NCBI RefSeq assembly: GCF_001281045.1
Contig: NZ_CP012622.1
Coordinates: 248,001-312,000, forward strand
DNA length: 64,000 bases
Source: Spiroplasma cantharicola
GTDB lineage: Bacteria; Bacillota_I; Bacilli_A; Mycoplasmatales; Mycoplasmataceae
Direction of reading: 5' to 3'
Shown: in pieces, positions 29,235-40,951 of the stretch
Layout: every line of letters begins with the position of its first letter
Position numbering within the stretch: position 1 is the stretch's first letter
Translations under genes and position numbers: made by a program
Notes under the pieces: generated by a model
The model's input: the letters and a program-made list of their open reading frames with translations, nothing else
Told to the model about the DNA's origin: nothing
Databases searched by the model: none

Positions 29235-30077
29235 ATGGCAAAAGATTTAACAAGAGAACAGCTTTGAGATGCTGGAGCTCAATTTGGACATCAAACTAAA
29301 CGTTGAAATCCAAAAATGAAACCATATATTTACGGAGCAAAAAATAAAAATCATATTATTGATTTACAACAAACAATTTGAAGATTAGAGGACGTTAAAA
29401 GATACGTTACTTCAATTGGACAAAAAAAAGAGAAAATAATTTTTGTTGGAACAAAAAGAAGTGCGAAAAATGCAGTTAAAGAAGCAGCATTAAGAAGTGG
29501 AAATTTCTTTGTAAACTCAAGATGATTGGGTGGAACACTAACAAATATGAAAACAATTTCATTAAGAATAAAAACTTTATGAGATATTGAAAATGAAGAA
29601 AAAACAGGAAAAATTAATTTAAGACCTAAAAAAGAGCAAATTCTAATTAGAAAAGAAAAAGCTAAATTAGAAAAAACTTTGGGTGGAATTAAACAAATGC
29701 ATAAACTTCCAGCAGCAATGTTTGTAGTTGACCCTAAAACTGATGAAATTGCAGTTAAAGAAGCTAGAAAATTAAGAATTCCAGTTATTGCTATTTGTGA
29801 TACAAATGTTGATCCAGATATGGTAGATTTTGTAATTCCTGCAAATGATGATATTCAAGAATCAGTAAACATAATTACTAACTTTATAGTTGATGTTTAT
29901 GCTGATGCAGCTGGAATAAAAATGCAACCAAGTAGTTTAAAAATTGTAGCTCAGAAAAAAGAAGAGAAACAATATGGAGAAGGTCAAAGACCTTATACAC
30001 CAAGAAATAATGATTCAATGGGTGAAAAATCAGCTGCACCTAAAAAACCTGCTGTAAACAAAGAAGAAACTAAATAG
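29235..30077 (+). CDS. rpsB: Ribosomal protein S2
   Basis: 280 residues. [56 protein letters not shown] and [25 protein letters not shown] are all standard. A C-terminal tail of about 40 residues ([16 protein letters not shown] ... [14 protein letters not shown]) is polar and lysine/proline-rich, longer than in E. coli, like the tail of L21. Five or more conserved Trp are encoded by UGA. Operon with tsf, 11 bases downstream. Confidence 0.98.
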
Positions 30078-30088
30078 GAGAGATTAAA

Positions 30089-30964
30089 ATGGCAGTTACA
30101 CCACAATTAATTAAAGAATTAAGAGAAATGACTTCTGCTGGAATGATGGACTGTAAAAAAGCTTTAGAAGCTACAAACGGGAACATTGAAGAAGCAGTAG
30201 TATGATTAAGAGAAAATGGTTTAGCAAAAGCAGCTAAAAAAGCTGATAGAGTAGCAGCTGAAGGAGTTTCATTTGCAAAAACTGATGGTAAAAGAGCTAT
30301 TATTTTTGAAGTGAACTCAGAGACTGACTTTGTTTCGAAAAATGATAAATTTATGGCATTAATTGACAATATTGGTAATGCTTTATTAAAATCAAAAGCT
30401 AAGAATTTACAAGAGGCTTTGGAAGTAAAATTATCAAATGGACAAACTATTAGTGAAGCTTGTGTAGAAGCAACAGCAACAATCGGAGAAAAAATTGAAT
30501 TAAGAAGAATTGCTGCAGTTGAAGGTAAAAATTTATCAATTTATAATCATGCAAATAAAAGAATTTCTGTATTATTAAATTTTGAAGGAAGCATTTCAAG
30601 TGAAGATGCATATAATGTTTGTATGCACGTTGCAGCTATGTCTCCAAAATATTTAGCATCAAGTGATGTTCCTCAAGAATTTAAAGATCAAGAAATGCAT
30701 ATTATTAGAGAAACTACTGATTTAACAGGTAAACCAGAAAATGTTGCAGAAAACATTTTAAAAGGTAAGTTAAATAAAAAAATTGCTGAAATTACTTTAT
30801 TAGATCAAGGTTTTGTAATGGATGAAAAACAAACAGTAGGCAATTTTGTAAAATCTAAAGGCTCAACTTTGAAACAAATGTTTAGATTTGAAGTAGGAGA
30901 AGGAATTGAAAAAGTAACAACAGATTTCGCAGCTGAAGTGGCAGCACAGTTGGCAGGTAATTAA
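30089..30964 (+). CDS. tsf: Elongation factor Ts
   Basis: 291 residues. The N-terminal domain reads [36 protein letters not shown], and the EF-Tu-binding core includes the TDFVSKND motif ([12 protein letters not shown]). It exchanges GDP for GTP on EF-Tu. AGGAGA ribosome binding site. Follows rpsB; the next gene starts two bases after its stop. Confidence 0.98.
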
Positions 30965-30965
30965 T

Positions 30966-31784
30966 ATGATAAATAATTTATTATCTTTAGAACAAAGTAA
31001 TTTGCTAATTCTTTCAATTGTACTTTTAACAGTAGCACCATTGTCTTCAATCTATTCTTGATATTTAACACTTCAATTTAAAACTAATAAATCTGAAGTT
31101 AAATTTGCAAATAAATTATGAGTTTCAATTATGATAACTTTACAATTTTTATCAATTGCATCATCTATAATGTCAATAGTATTTTATTTTATTGATTTGA
31201 ATTTAAGTCAAACGTTATTCATTGTTTGCATTGTCATAGCATTTGCTACATCAGCAATTTGGTTTTCAATGGTTTTATTCTTTTCAAATCAAATATGATT
31301 TTATATGGATGAAGAAAAAATTGTTACATTAGGCGAATCAATAAAACTATCAAAAATTCAAAAAATTATTGAAGATGATCAAAAAAGTGCAGTATATGTA
31401 AACTACTTAGAAGGTAGAAGAACAATTAAAAAAGTTAAATTTAGTAAAAAAACAGCTTTAGGAATTTATTTTTTAGAAAACGCATCAAAAACTGGTGTTA
31501 CTCCTGAAAAAGGTGATCAAGTTTCTTATTTTAAAGAGCAAATAGCTAAAATTAGACAAGAAGCTTTGGAAATGACAAATAAAAGTGTTAAAACACCTGT
31601 TGAACCAGTTGAAAATAAAACTGAAAAAGAAGCAAAAGAAAAAGTTGAAAAAGTTTCAAAAGATGTAGAACAAGCAGTTGAAAAAACAGAGGAAATTGTT
31701 GAAAAACCAGTTAAAAAACCAACTTCTTCTGTTAAAAAACCCACTGCAAAATCTAAAGCTTCAGAAAAAAAAGAAGATAAATAA
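30966..31784 (+). CDS. Membrane protein with a Lys/Glu/Thr/Pro-rich tail, unknown
   Basis: 272 residues. Three hydrophobic helices (about 12-33, 48-72, 78-105) are followed by a soluble region (EEKIVTLGESIKLSKIQKIIED). From about residue 200 there is a low-complexity tail of repeated EKP, VKKP and TEK units. The ATG lies right behind tsf without its own clear Shine-Dalgarno, so it is likely part of the rpsB-tsf transcript. Four UGA Trp codons. Not recognised. Confidence 0.7.
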
Positions 31785-31786
31785 AA

Positions 31787-31818
31787 TAAAAGCACATTTC
31801 ATATGTGTTTTTATTTTA
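31787..31818 (+). terminator. Terminator after the rpsB unit
   Basis: AAAGCACAT / ATGTGTTTTT stem and T-rich tail. Confidence 0.75.
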
Positions 31819-31837
31819 TTTAATATAAAATTAATAT

Positions 31838-31946
31838 GAAAAAGGCAGAGGTAACTTTTAAGTAAGTTTGAGAAATACTCTTAGAACCTGATCTAGTTTA
31901 TACTAGCGTAGGAAGACCTTTGGAATAATAATTCTGCTTTTTTCAT
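31838..31946 (+). promoter_or_regulatory. TPP (thiamine pyrophosphate) riboswitch
   Basis: The THI-box core is clear: TTTGAGA, then AGAACCTGATCTAG, then ACTAGCGTAGGAAG (31866-31914). AGAGGT (31847) can pair with ACCTTT (31916) to close the aptamer. Outside it, GAAAAAGGCAGA pairs with TCTGCTTTTTTC (one bulge), enclosing the whole aptamer and ending 4 bases before the GGAGG of the next gene. That outer helix could form a terminator-like or ribosome-site-masking expression platform. Control of the following thiamine transporter by thiamine pyrophosphate is expected. Confidence 0.9.
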
Positions 31947-31957
31947 GGAGGAACTTC

Positions 31958-32908
31958 ATGAATAAAAATATTATAAAAATTTCTATCACATTGTCTTTAA
32001 TAAGAATATTAATATGTTTAGGTTTAATGATATGAGGAATTATATCAATTGTAAATGCAGGAGATCAAAATGGAAATCTATCTGTTGGTAAAATAGTAAC
32101 AATTTCTTTTTGTTTTTCACTTTTTTTTATTTTATTTACTTTAATAAATTTTTCCTTATTTTTAAATTGCATTATTAATATCAATGATATTAATAAAAAA
32201 AATATAATAGCTTTATCTTTTATAACTATAAATTTAGAAATTCTGATTTATTACTTAAGCAAGCAAAGTTTTAAGTTTAAAAAAATAGAAATGAGAAGAT
32301 GGACAATATTTGATATAACTTCAATATCAATTTTATTAGCATTATATTTTTCAGTTGGTTTTGTTACAGGTTTAATTCCACCAATGCCTTTTTATATAAC
32401 TTTAACTTTTAAATATATACCACTTTTTTTTGGAGCCTTTGTTTTATCTCTTTCTGCTTCACTCACTTTATGTTTTTTAGCAGCTACATTATCAGTTTTT
32501 TTACCAGGAGCATATTTAAATTTCTGACAATTTTTCTTTGACTATTGACTTCCCACATTATTAATTTTTACAGCGGGTGCTTTTACACCAAATGTAAAAA
32601 CAGATAAGATGATTATAAAATTGGGTGTATGGTTTGCCTTTATTTCAATTCCTGTTTTATTTTTATATCTTTCAAGAGTTACATCAGGAGTTGTATATTG
32701 GTTAAATCCAAATAAAATTGAAATAATCAATAAAGAATTCAATTGAACAAATAATATTGGTTATTCATTTATTTATAATTCAATTAATACAATTTTTGAC
32801 TATATACTTTTAATAATTTGTGTTCCAACAATATGTGAATCTCTTTGAACAGTTAAAGAAAGATTTTTCTATAATAGAGATTTAGTTTCAACAGAAATTT
32901 TAGATTAA
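31958..32908 (+). CDS. thiT: ThiT-like thiamine ECF S-component
   Basis: A membrane protein of 316 residues. About residues 1-108 form three extra helices. The rest is a six-helix S-component with LPPMPFYITLTFKYIPLFFGAF-like and LPGAYLNFWQFFFDYWLPTLLIF segments (the latter like the thiamine-binding helix of ThiT). Typical ThiT is about 190 residues, so the N-terminal part is an addition. It would bind thiamine and use an ECF motor encoded elsewhere. The TPP riboswitch directly upstream supports thiamine. GGAGGAAC ribosome binding site. Confidence 0.82.
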
Positions 32909-32924
32909 AAATTTAAATATAAAA

Positions 32925-32957
32925 AAAAATTTCATTTTTAATAAAAATGAAATTTTT
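32925..32957 (+). terminator. Terminator after thiT
   Basis: AAATTTCATTTTTA / AAAAATGAAATTT stem with T-run. Confidence 0.75.
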
Positions 32958-33019
32958 AATTACATTTCTTTTAAAATTTTTTTGTAGGAATTTAAAGAAT
33001 ATTTTAAGAGGAAAAAATT

Positions 33020-34051
33020 ATGTCAAAAAAAATTAAAAAATATAGATATAACTTTGCGAAACTTATATTTACAATTCTTTTACTTCCTCTAATTTTATTA
33101 AAATCAAAGAAAGGTTTTAAATTATATAGAGATTTTTGTTATATATATCCAAGGTCAGAAAAAGAAAGAAATTTTAATGAATTCCCAAATATTAAATCTA
33201 AATTAAATTGCTTAGAGTATCATTATTGAGATTTAAAAAAAATGAATTTAAAAGCAGAATCATTTAAAGAAAAAGATATTGAACACTATACTTTGATTAC
33301 TGAAAAGGGAAACATAAGTTGTATTAGAGCAAAAAATACAAACAGTAAAAATTGAGTTATTGCTTTGCATGGTTGAACCGAAGATAAATTTTTGGCTTTA
33401 AGACTCGTCTATCATTATTTTAAAAAAGGTTATAATATTTTATCTTTTGATGCCTTTGCTCATGGTGATAGTTATGGTAATTATACTGATATTGGTTATT
33501 CAAGTATTGAAATGTTAGATGAAATTATAATAGATTTAAAAAATAAAAATAATATTGAAAATATTGGTTTAATAGGTAATAGTATGGGAGCTTCAACTTC
33601 GATTTTATATTCTCAAAAAGGTCTATTTAAAAAAGAAATAAGTTGAGTTATTGCTGATTGCGGATTTAGTAATATCAAATATCAATATCGTTATTATATT
33701 CAAAATAATTTTTTTAAAAAAGCTTGATGATTAAATGGATTAGGATTTACAAAGCGCTTTAGTAGAATTACAAAAACAAATCAAAATAAATATAATTTAA
33801 TTAAAAATATGAAACTTAATAATCAAACACCAATATTTTTTATACATGCTATTGGTGATACATTTATACCTTATGAAATGAGTTTAGATATGTATAATAA
33901 AAAAATCTCATTTGAAGTAAATAAAAAGAGTAGTTTATGAACACCAATAGGTTCTGAACATGTAAGTGTAATTACAGATTATAATAAGGAATACATAAAT
34001 AGAACCTTAGATTTTTCCAAAGAAAGTGAGAAAATAAAAAATGAAAAATAA
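33020..34051 (+). CDS. Alpha/beta hydrolase, membrane-linked
   Basis: 343 residues. A hydrophobic N-terminal segment (about 13-27) suggests membrane attachment. The hydrolase core has the oxyanion region ALHGWTEDKF, nucleophile elbow GNSMGAST with the serine near residue 191, and a late His in GSEHVSV. FDAFAHGDSYG is typical of serine-aminopeptidase S33-type enzymes in Mollicutes. Substrate unknown: ester, peptide or lipid are all possible. AGAGGAAA ribosome binding site. Its last bases overlap the start of the next gene. Confidence 0.85.
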
Positions 34052-35408
34052 GAAGATGGGTTTTTGAACTGTTCTTGCATTGACATTAACAGCAACAATT
34101 GGTTCAAGTTTACTTGTTACTTTTAATCAAGTTTTTATGATGGTTGGTAATAATCCACTATTAATGATATTAGCTTGAATTATTGGAGGAATAATTATTC
34201 TTCCCGAGACTTTTTTAATGGTAGAACCAGCAATTTCTTTTCAAGAAAATGGAACTACTTATAGTTGATTAAGAAGAGCAAATTGAAAGGTTATGAGTTT
34301 CTGATTTGGTTGAGTATTAACATTATTTGTATCAGCAACTGCAATTGCAAGTAGTTGTTTAGCTTTATCTACAATTATTATGAGTATGGCAAAAAGTGAT
34401 AATATTTATCTATTAAAAACTATATCTGTTTTAATTTTATTATTAATTGGAGGAACACAAATATTTTTAAAAAATAGTAGTCAAATAAGTCAAATTGTCT
34501 TTTTAGTAATAAAAGCACTACCAATATTATTTGTAATGATATTGGCATTAATTTATGGTTCAACTGATGGCTTGTTAAGTAACAAAGAAATGAATCAAGG
34601 ATTAGGCCAAGCATATATTTCTTCTTCATTATTGATTCCAGCAATAACAATGACAATGTTTTCATATTCAGGAACAGAAGTGCCAACCTATGTTGCTGGT
34701 GAAATTAAAAATCCAGAAAAAACAACACCTAAAGTAATTATTTGTGGAGTAATAGTTGTTATTAGTATTTACTTAATATATGGAATAGCTTTATTATCAT
34801 TAGCTAGTTCTGGTGATGAAATGGCAAATGGAAATCAAGGTTTATTGGCGTTTTCAAAATTGCCATATTGAGCTAAAATGACTTTTAATATTTTGGCAAT
34901 TCTATTATTTATTGGTTCAATTAATGCTTTTCTTTTATATCAAACAAGATTAATTTATAAAATGGCAGAAGAAAAAGATTTATCTAAACCTTTTTTAAAA
35001 ACTTCTAAATGATCAAATCAACCATATATGGCAATGTTATTATTAATGGGCTGTGCAATAGTTTATATAATTTTTAATCAAATTGTAGAATTGTTGGCTT
35101 ATTTTTCACTAGCCGTAAGTGCTTTAAAAATATTGATGACAACAAATGTAGTATATTTGAGATTAAAAGAAACTTCATATAAGAAAGTATATAAAAATTG
35201 GCTATTTTGAATATTTGTTACTTTTGCATATTTAACTTGTATATTAACACTTATTGGTTCTATGATGTTAATGCTAAGTACAACAAGTATGACTGATATT
35301 TGAAAACCTATTTTAGTTATCTTATTTGTGATTTTAATTGTACCTATAGGTTTTTTAAAATTTTATTTACAAGAAAAATACTTAAAAAAAGAAAGTATTG
35401 AAAGCTAA
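34041..35408 (+). CDS. APC-family amino acid permease
   Basis: 455 residues with about 12 membrane helices. The start ALTLTATIGSSLLVTFNQ corresponds to the substrate-binding first helix of the family, and FSYSGTEVPTYVAGEIKNPEKTTPKV is the conserved segment around helix 6. Probably imports an amino acid. It overlaps the hydrolase gene by 11 bases in another frame, so translation is coupled. About ten UGA Trp codons. Confidence 0.9.
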
Positions 35409-35433
35409 TTTAATAATATAGAAATTAAATCAT

Positions 35434-35471
35434 TAAAAAACCCATATTTTTATAAAAAAAATATGGGTTTT
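35434..35471 (+). terminator. Terminator before pyrH
   Basis: AAAAACCCATATTTTT / AAAAATATGGGTTTTT stem. A Met codon inside it at 35463 is not the pyrH start. Confidence 0.85.
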
Positions 35472-35480
35472 TGTTATAAT
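35472..35480 (+). promoter_or_regulatory. Extended -10 promoter of pyrH-frr
   Basis: TGTTATAAT begins at the end of the terminator T-tract, 19 bases upstream of the pyrH start codon. Confidence 0.65.
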
Positions 35481-35498
35481 CTATCTAGCGAGGTAAGT

Positions 35499-36212
35499 AT
35501 GGCATTAAAATTTAAAAGAGTTTTATTGAAAATATCTGGTGAAGCTTTAAAAGGTAATGGAGACATTTATGATAAAGAGAAACTAGATGCAGTTGCAAAA
35601 CAAGTGATTGAACTAACGAATCAAGGGTTGCAAATTGGAATCGTAATTGGTGGGGGAAATATTTGAAGAGGTAAATTAGCAGATACTCTTGAATTATTTA
35701 GAATTGAAGCAGATTATATGGGAATGTTAGCAACAATTATGAATGCATTAGCATTTGAAGCAACATTAAGAAAATTAGGTTTTGATAAAGTTAAAGTTTA
35801 TTCATCATTAGAAATCAAAACAGTAACAAGTTCATATAACTATAGAAATGCAAGAGAAAAACTTGATGAAGGTTATGTAACAATTTTTGCTGGAGGAACT
35901 GGTTATAGTTACTTTACAACTGATACTGGAGCAAGTATCAGAGCAATTGAAATTAAAGCAGATGCTTTATTGATGGCTAAAAATGGAACTAAAGGAGTTT
36001 ATGATTCAGATCCAAATACTAATTCCAAAGCAAAATTTTTAAAAAAATTAACACATAATGATTTAGTTGCAGGTAACTTACAAGTTATGGATTCAACTGC
36101 TGCAGCATTATCAAGAGATGGTAAATTAGAAATTGTTGTCTTTGATATGAATGGTGCAGATAATATTATAAAGATTGCACACGGTGAATTAGAAAGCACT
36201 GTAATTAAATAA
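35499..36212 (+). CDS. pyrH: UMP kinase
   Basis: Phosphorylates UMP to UDP. 237 residues beginning MALKFKRVLLKISGEALKG, with IGIVIGGGNIWRG, the UMP-binding TGYSYFTTDTGASIRAIEI and AKNGTKGVYDSDPN. Hexameric amino-acid-kinase fold. The start at 35499 fits the GCGAGGT ribosome binding site and the conserved N-terminus. Co-transcribed with frr, as in most bacteria. Confidence 0.97.
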
Positions 36213-36227
36213 GAGAGGAATTAATAT

Positions 36228-36776
36228 ATGTCACATGAAATAATTGATATTACTGAAATGAGTATGCAAGAAACAATTGAAAGTTTCAAAGAATATTTAC
36301 TAAAAATTAGAACTGGAAGAGCAAATGCAAGTATGCTAAATAGTGTTATGGTTGATTTTTATGGAACTCCAACTCCATTAAACCAAACATCACAAGTATC
36401 TTCTCCTGAACCTCAACAGTTAGTTATTAAACCTTATGATAAAGGTCAAGTAGCAGCGGTTGTTGCAGGGATTAATAAAGCAGATTTAGGTTTAAATCCT
36501 ATTGCTGAAGCAGATTTAGTAAGAATTAATATACCACCTTTAACTGAAGAAATTAGAAAAGATTTAGTTAAAAAAATGTTAAAGGAGCTTGAAACTTTTA
36601 AGGTGAGAATTAGAAATGCAAGAAGAGATGCAAATGAAAAAATTAAAAAAGATAGTTCATCACCTGAAGATGTTAAAAAAGATTTAGAAAATCAAGTTCA
36701 AAAACATACTGATAAGTTTATTGAAATGTTAGATAAATTGTCTAAAGATAAAGAAAATGATTTAATGAAAATTTAA
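36228..36776 (+). CDS. frr: Ribosome recycling factor
   Basis: 182 residues. [37 protein letters not shown]-like [15 protein letters not shown], and [14 protein letters not shown] are family hallmarks. Splits the post-termination ribosome with EF-G. GAGAGGAA ribosome binding site. Confidence 0.97.
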   Translation: MSHEIIDITEMSMQETIESFKEYLLKIRTGRANASMLNSVMVDFYGTPTPLNQTSQVSSPEPQQLVIKPYDKGQVAAVVAGINKADLGLNPIAEADLVRINIPPLTEEIRKDLVKKMLKELETFKVRIRNARRDANEKIKKDSSSPEDVKKDLENQVQKHTDKFIEMLDKLSKDKENDLMKI

Positions 36777-36784
36777 CGACTAAT

Positions 36785-36805
36785 AAAAAGCTTTTGCTTT
36801 TTTTT
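36785..36805 (+). terminator. Terminator after frr
   Basis: AAAAAGC / GCTTTTT stem with a four-base loop and T-run. Confidence 0.75.
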
Positions 36806-36937
36806 ATTTTAAGTAAAAAAGTCATAATTTAAGGCATTTTATAATTAAAGTACTTTAAAATATTCAATAAAAAAGAAATTAATGTGAGGTTGTAAAACAT
36901 TTTTTTATATATATACTAAATATTAGAGGTGTAAACT

Positions 36938-38533
36938 ATGGGCTTTAGTATAGGTATGGTTGTATCATATAATCATCAAAATTACGTAATATTAGAGATA
37001 ATTGAAAAACAAATTGATGCTAGTTTCATTAAATTTTTTAAGTTAAAAAATCTAATTGATAAACAAATAATTACAGTTAATTCTCAAGAAGTTCAACAAA
37101 TTCACTTAAAACCAAAACAAGTAGTTAATAAAGAAGAAACTCAAAACCAAATTACTGATACTAGTTATATTGAATCTTTATTTTCAGAAATAGGTTCAAC
37201 ACAAGAAACAGATGATATTAGTTTATTCGATTTAACTGGCGAAAATACTTTTACTTTGGACGATGTGATTTTTGAAAAATATCCAAGTGATGATTTTGAA
37301 AATGAGGGAACTATAAACATATTTGATAAAACAAACACTACAATGTTGGTAGAAAACTTTCAAACACCAGAAGCAAAAGTACACTTAACACCAAGACGAA
37401 AATCATCATTAGAAAATATTTCACCAATTAGTGAAACTTTCAGTAATCTTAAAATGGTAGGAGAAGTAGCCACTAAAACTGCTGAAATAATACCTACAAG
37501 AAAATTACAAGCAGAAAAAAGGCAATCTGAAATTAATAGAATTCAAGAAATTAGAGATTTTCAAAAACATGAATTAGAATATAAAAATAAGAAAATTAAA
37601 GAAAATTCATCATTAGATGAAACAGTCTATAATACTAATGATAAGTTCAAAAATTACTTAATTAAAGAATTGCAATCTGAACCTTTAAATGAAAGAAGCT
37701 CTTATATATTAAAAGAATTAAACTCTAATTTAATTAGTAAAAATGATAAAACTAAAGAAATTGATAGTAAAGATCTTGCAAATGTTGGTGCAAATGAAGA
37801 ATTAAAAAATGATTTTACAGAATCTTTAGAAAAAGAATTTAAGTTAAATAATGTTTCTGACAGTTCAAATAGAGTAATTAATGAAAAACACTTTGACACA
37901 TTAGAAACTGGCCCTTTAAATACTAAAAGATTATTTGAAAATTTCAATAAACAACAAAACTTTCAAGATAGTTTAAATGAAAAATATAATAATAATATTG
38001 AAAATACAAATACTTTATTTGGAGTAAATAGAAATTTTAATCAGGATGCTTTAAAAAATTCTAAAATTTATAAAAAATTTAAATTAATGAGTCTATGATT
38101 AATAATTTTATTATTATTAATGGTTATTACTCCTTTAGTTGGAATATTTGTAAAAACTTCAATGTATTGAGTTGAGAATAAAACAATTGATTTAAATGCA
38201 ATATTTTCTATTGCTTCTAATAATGCAATAGATATGATTTTTGTTGTAACTTCTGCATTACTTGCTTTAGCATTTCTAATTTATTTAGTTTTCTATTTAA
38301 TAGTTATTAGTGATAAACAATATAAAAAAATTGCTTTCTATAACTTTCAACTTGAGAATAAAGTTGAGATAATTGATTCAATTCAAAATTATAATGATGA
38401 ATCAAGTGTTTATTTAATAAAAGTTCATAATGAAATTAAAAAAATTAAAAAAGAAATTAATAAAATTAATCAACAGCAATTAAATGTAGTAGTTTCTAAA
38501 AAAGAGGAAAATGCTCAAAAAATTTCACACTAA
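36938..38533 (+). CDS. Large membrane protein with a small beta-type N-terminal domain, unknown
   Basis: 531 residues. Residues 1-60 (MGFSIGMVVSYNHQNYVILEIIEKQ...) look like a small five-stranded SH3/KOW-type barrel, resembling the first domain of EF-P. A long acidic, Asn/Ser-rich region (about 65-375) is probably disordered. Two membrane helices (about 387-412 and 430-458) and a short coiled coil (EIKKIKKEINKIN) follow. AGAGGTG ribosome binding site. The upstream 130 bases hold several AT-rich promoter-like sites. No family recognised; the layout suggests a scaffold at the membrane. Confidence 0.65.
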
Positions 38534-38556
38534 AAGGTCATTTATATGACTTTTTA
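38532..38556 (+). terminator. Terminator
   Basis: AAAAGGTCAT / ATGACTTTT stem with one bulged base, after the stop at 38533. Confidence 0.7.
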
Positions 38557-38594
38557 CTTTTATTTTGTAATAAAATATAATTTGAGGTGCAAAA

Positions 38595-40106
38595 ATGCAA
38601 CATTGAGATATAAAAATTTTATTTCCGATACTTTTTATAATTTGTACTATTTCAATAGTATTTTTGTGTAAAAAAGAAAAATTACAAAAGGATAGTTACT
38701 TATGATTAATTCAAACTATTCTATTTTGATCAGCAGCTGGTTATGCAGGAGTAGAAATAAAAAATCAAATAAATTTACAGCAAAATATTAGTTCTACAAA
38801 TTTTATTTTAGCTAGTGTTTTCTCAACTTTTTTATTTTTAATTATTTTAAAACCACTTGCCACGTTTACAACAGGAATTATTCAAAATAGAAAGATTTGA
38901 ATTCAAATAAGTAGTATTTTATTAGTCTTGATTATAGTCTTAACTAGTTTCTTAAATTTATCATTATGAATTTTAATAATTGTAGCTTTAATGCTTTCAT
39001 TTTGTTTAGCAAGTTCAACTTTATTTACTTTATTTTTAAATGAACAAAGCTTTTTTAGAATATATATTATGCCTTCAGTTTGAATTTCATTTATATTTAT
39101 TTCTTTTTCATCTTCTTTAGGAATTTATTTTAGTAATGTAAATATGATTGCTAATAGCCAGGCTGTAACAATTTTATTTAATGTAATTTTAATACTTATG
39201 TTAATTGTAGGTTTTATAGTTAGTTTAATAATTAAGGAAAACAAAAATTTAGTACAAGTTTTTGATAATGAGGTTTTGGACCAGTTACCTAGAAAAAATA
39301 ATTTTACTTTCTTTGTAATTTATACATTGGCTTTTTTATTAACTTTAACTAGTGCAATTAATAATTCACTGTTTATAAAACTATATATCGCTTTAAATTT
39401 AACTAATTTAAATCTGAATGATGAAAATGTTTTACTTTGATTAAGAATTAATGAATTTGTTTATTTAATTCCCACAATTTTAGCTTCAATAGTTAGTTAT
39501 AAGTTTTTAAGAAAAATAATAGAACAAAAATATTTAATTTATATTAATATGTTTGTTTTGTTTTCAGCATATACAATAATGGCATTTGTTTCTAATCCAT
39601 TCATTTTTATATTATTAAATATAATAACTGGAATTTGTTTTAATCAGATAATTTACTCATTATTTTCAGCTTGTGTATTTTGAAATTATAGAGCCAAAAA
39701 AAATCCTGTTACAGGCTTATATGGTAGTTCAATTTTTGCAGCATATTTTATTGTTGAAGTTACACAAAATAGCTTATCTACTTCAAAAGTCACTATTTTT
39801 AAAAATTTTTCTAATTTAAATCAATTATTTATTTTTAAAAATAATTCAACGACAGGTGAATTTGAAAGGGTATTAAGATCATTTGATAATTTCTCAACTC
39901 TAATAATTTCTATTGCATGTGTAATTGTACTTATTTCAATATTAATATTTTATTTTATGAGCAACAAAATATTTTCAGACTATAATAAGTATAATTCAGC
40001 CACAAAAAATTTAAAAATGTTAATTAAGAAAAGAGTTATTACAAAAACAAAAACCAAATTAAATTTACAAGCAATAGAAGAGGACATTAATCAAGATTAT
40101 GAATAG
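38595..40106 (+). CDS. MFS-like polytopic membrane transporter
   Basis: 503 residues with about 12 hydrophobic helices and a basic, non-membrane C-terminal tail. The loop after helix 6 (about 218-235) is hydrophilic, as in the major facilitator fold. No signature motif is convincing, so MFS rests on topology. TGAGGTG ribosome binding site. The stop overlaps the start of an aldose-epimerase gene by 8 bases, hinting at a sugar or sugar-acid substrate. Confidence 0.65.
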
Positions 40107-40926
40107 GATTTTTAATAGTGAAATTGAAGTTATATTTGAAGTTAATCCTTTTGAAATAAAAAGTATTAAAAAATCAAATATAGAAATAATATATCAACAA
40201 AGTTCAAATTGACAAAAAAACTGACCAATTTTATTTCCTATATGTGGAAACTTAAATGGAAATTTAGAACATAATGGTAAATTACTTAAACTTGAAAGAC
40301 ATGGTTTTTTCAAAGAAATAAAAAGTTGAAAAATTATAGAACACTCTCAAAGTAAAATTACTCTTGAATATATCTCAAAAGAGGATTTTTATGAAATTTA
40401 TCCATTTAAGTTTAAAATGACAATTGAATTATATTTAGATAAAAATAATTTCTTTTTAAATATAATTATAAAAAATTTAGAATCAGAAGAAATGTTTTTT
40501 TCTATAGGTCATCATCCAGGTTTCAAATTTTTAAATAGGTCAAACTTACAAATTGAAAAACCTATTTTATTTTCAGATAAATTTGAAAATGGACTTATTC
40601 TAAATCTTGAAAAAGATATTAAAATTAAAGAATTTACAAATCAAAGTTTGGATTTTAGTGATAGCAAATCTTATATAACAGATGACTATAATAATCAAGA
40701 TATAAATATAAATAGTGGAGAAATAAAATTTAAGATTAAAACTAATGATTTTAAGGATTTAGTCTTATGAAGAGAAAATAATAGTTGTGATTTTATTTGT
40801 GTTGAGCATTGAAATGGTTTACCAGATAGAGTAAAAAGAATTTCAAATGAATTAAAAGATAAACCTGAAATTTTGACTTTGAAAACTGATGAACAAAAAG
40901 AGTTTTTATTAAATATTGAATTTTAA
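40099..40926 (+). CDS. Aldose 1-epimerase (LacX/galactose mutarotase-like)
   Basis: 275 residues of the galactose-mutarotase beta-sandwich. WPILFPICGNLNGNL matches the family segment that opens the sugar pocket, HGFFKE and FFSIGHHPGFKF supply the conserved His residues, and CVEHWNGLPDR the C-terminal glutamate region (normally ..EPWxGxPD). It interconverts alpha and beta anomers of hexoses or hexose phosphates. Its start lies inside the end of the upstream transporter gene. Confidence 0.85.
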
Positions 40927-40951
40927 AAAAAAGATGCTATTGCATCTTTTT
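40926..40951. terminator. Bidirectional terminator
   Basis: AAAAAAGATGC / GCATCTTTTTT stem with a four-base loop, between convergent epimerase and ispG genes. Confidence 0.85.

Noticed and set aside
30070-30369. Minus-strand frames opposite tsf and the membrane-protein tail (also 31526-31795)
   Set aside because: They are shadows of coding strands, rich in Ser and Phe, and run against strongly conserved genes.
35463-35498. Upstream Met for pyrH at 35463
   Set aside because: It lies inside a terminator stem and upstream of the -10 element; the conserved N-terminus and ribosome binding site point to 35499.
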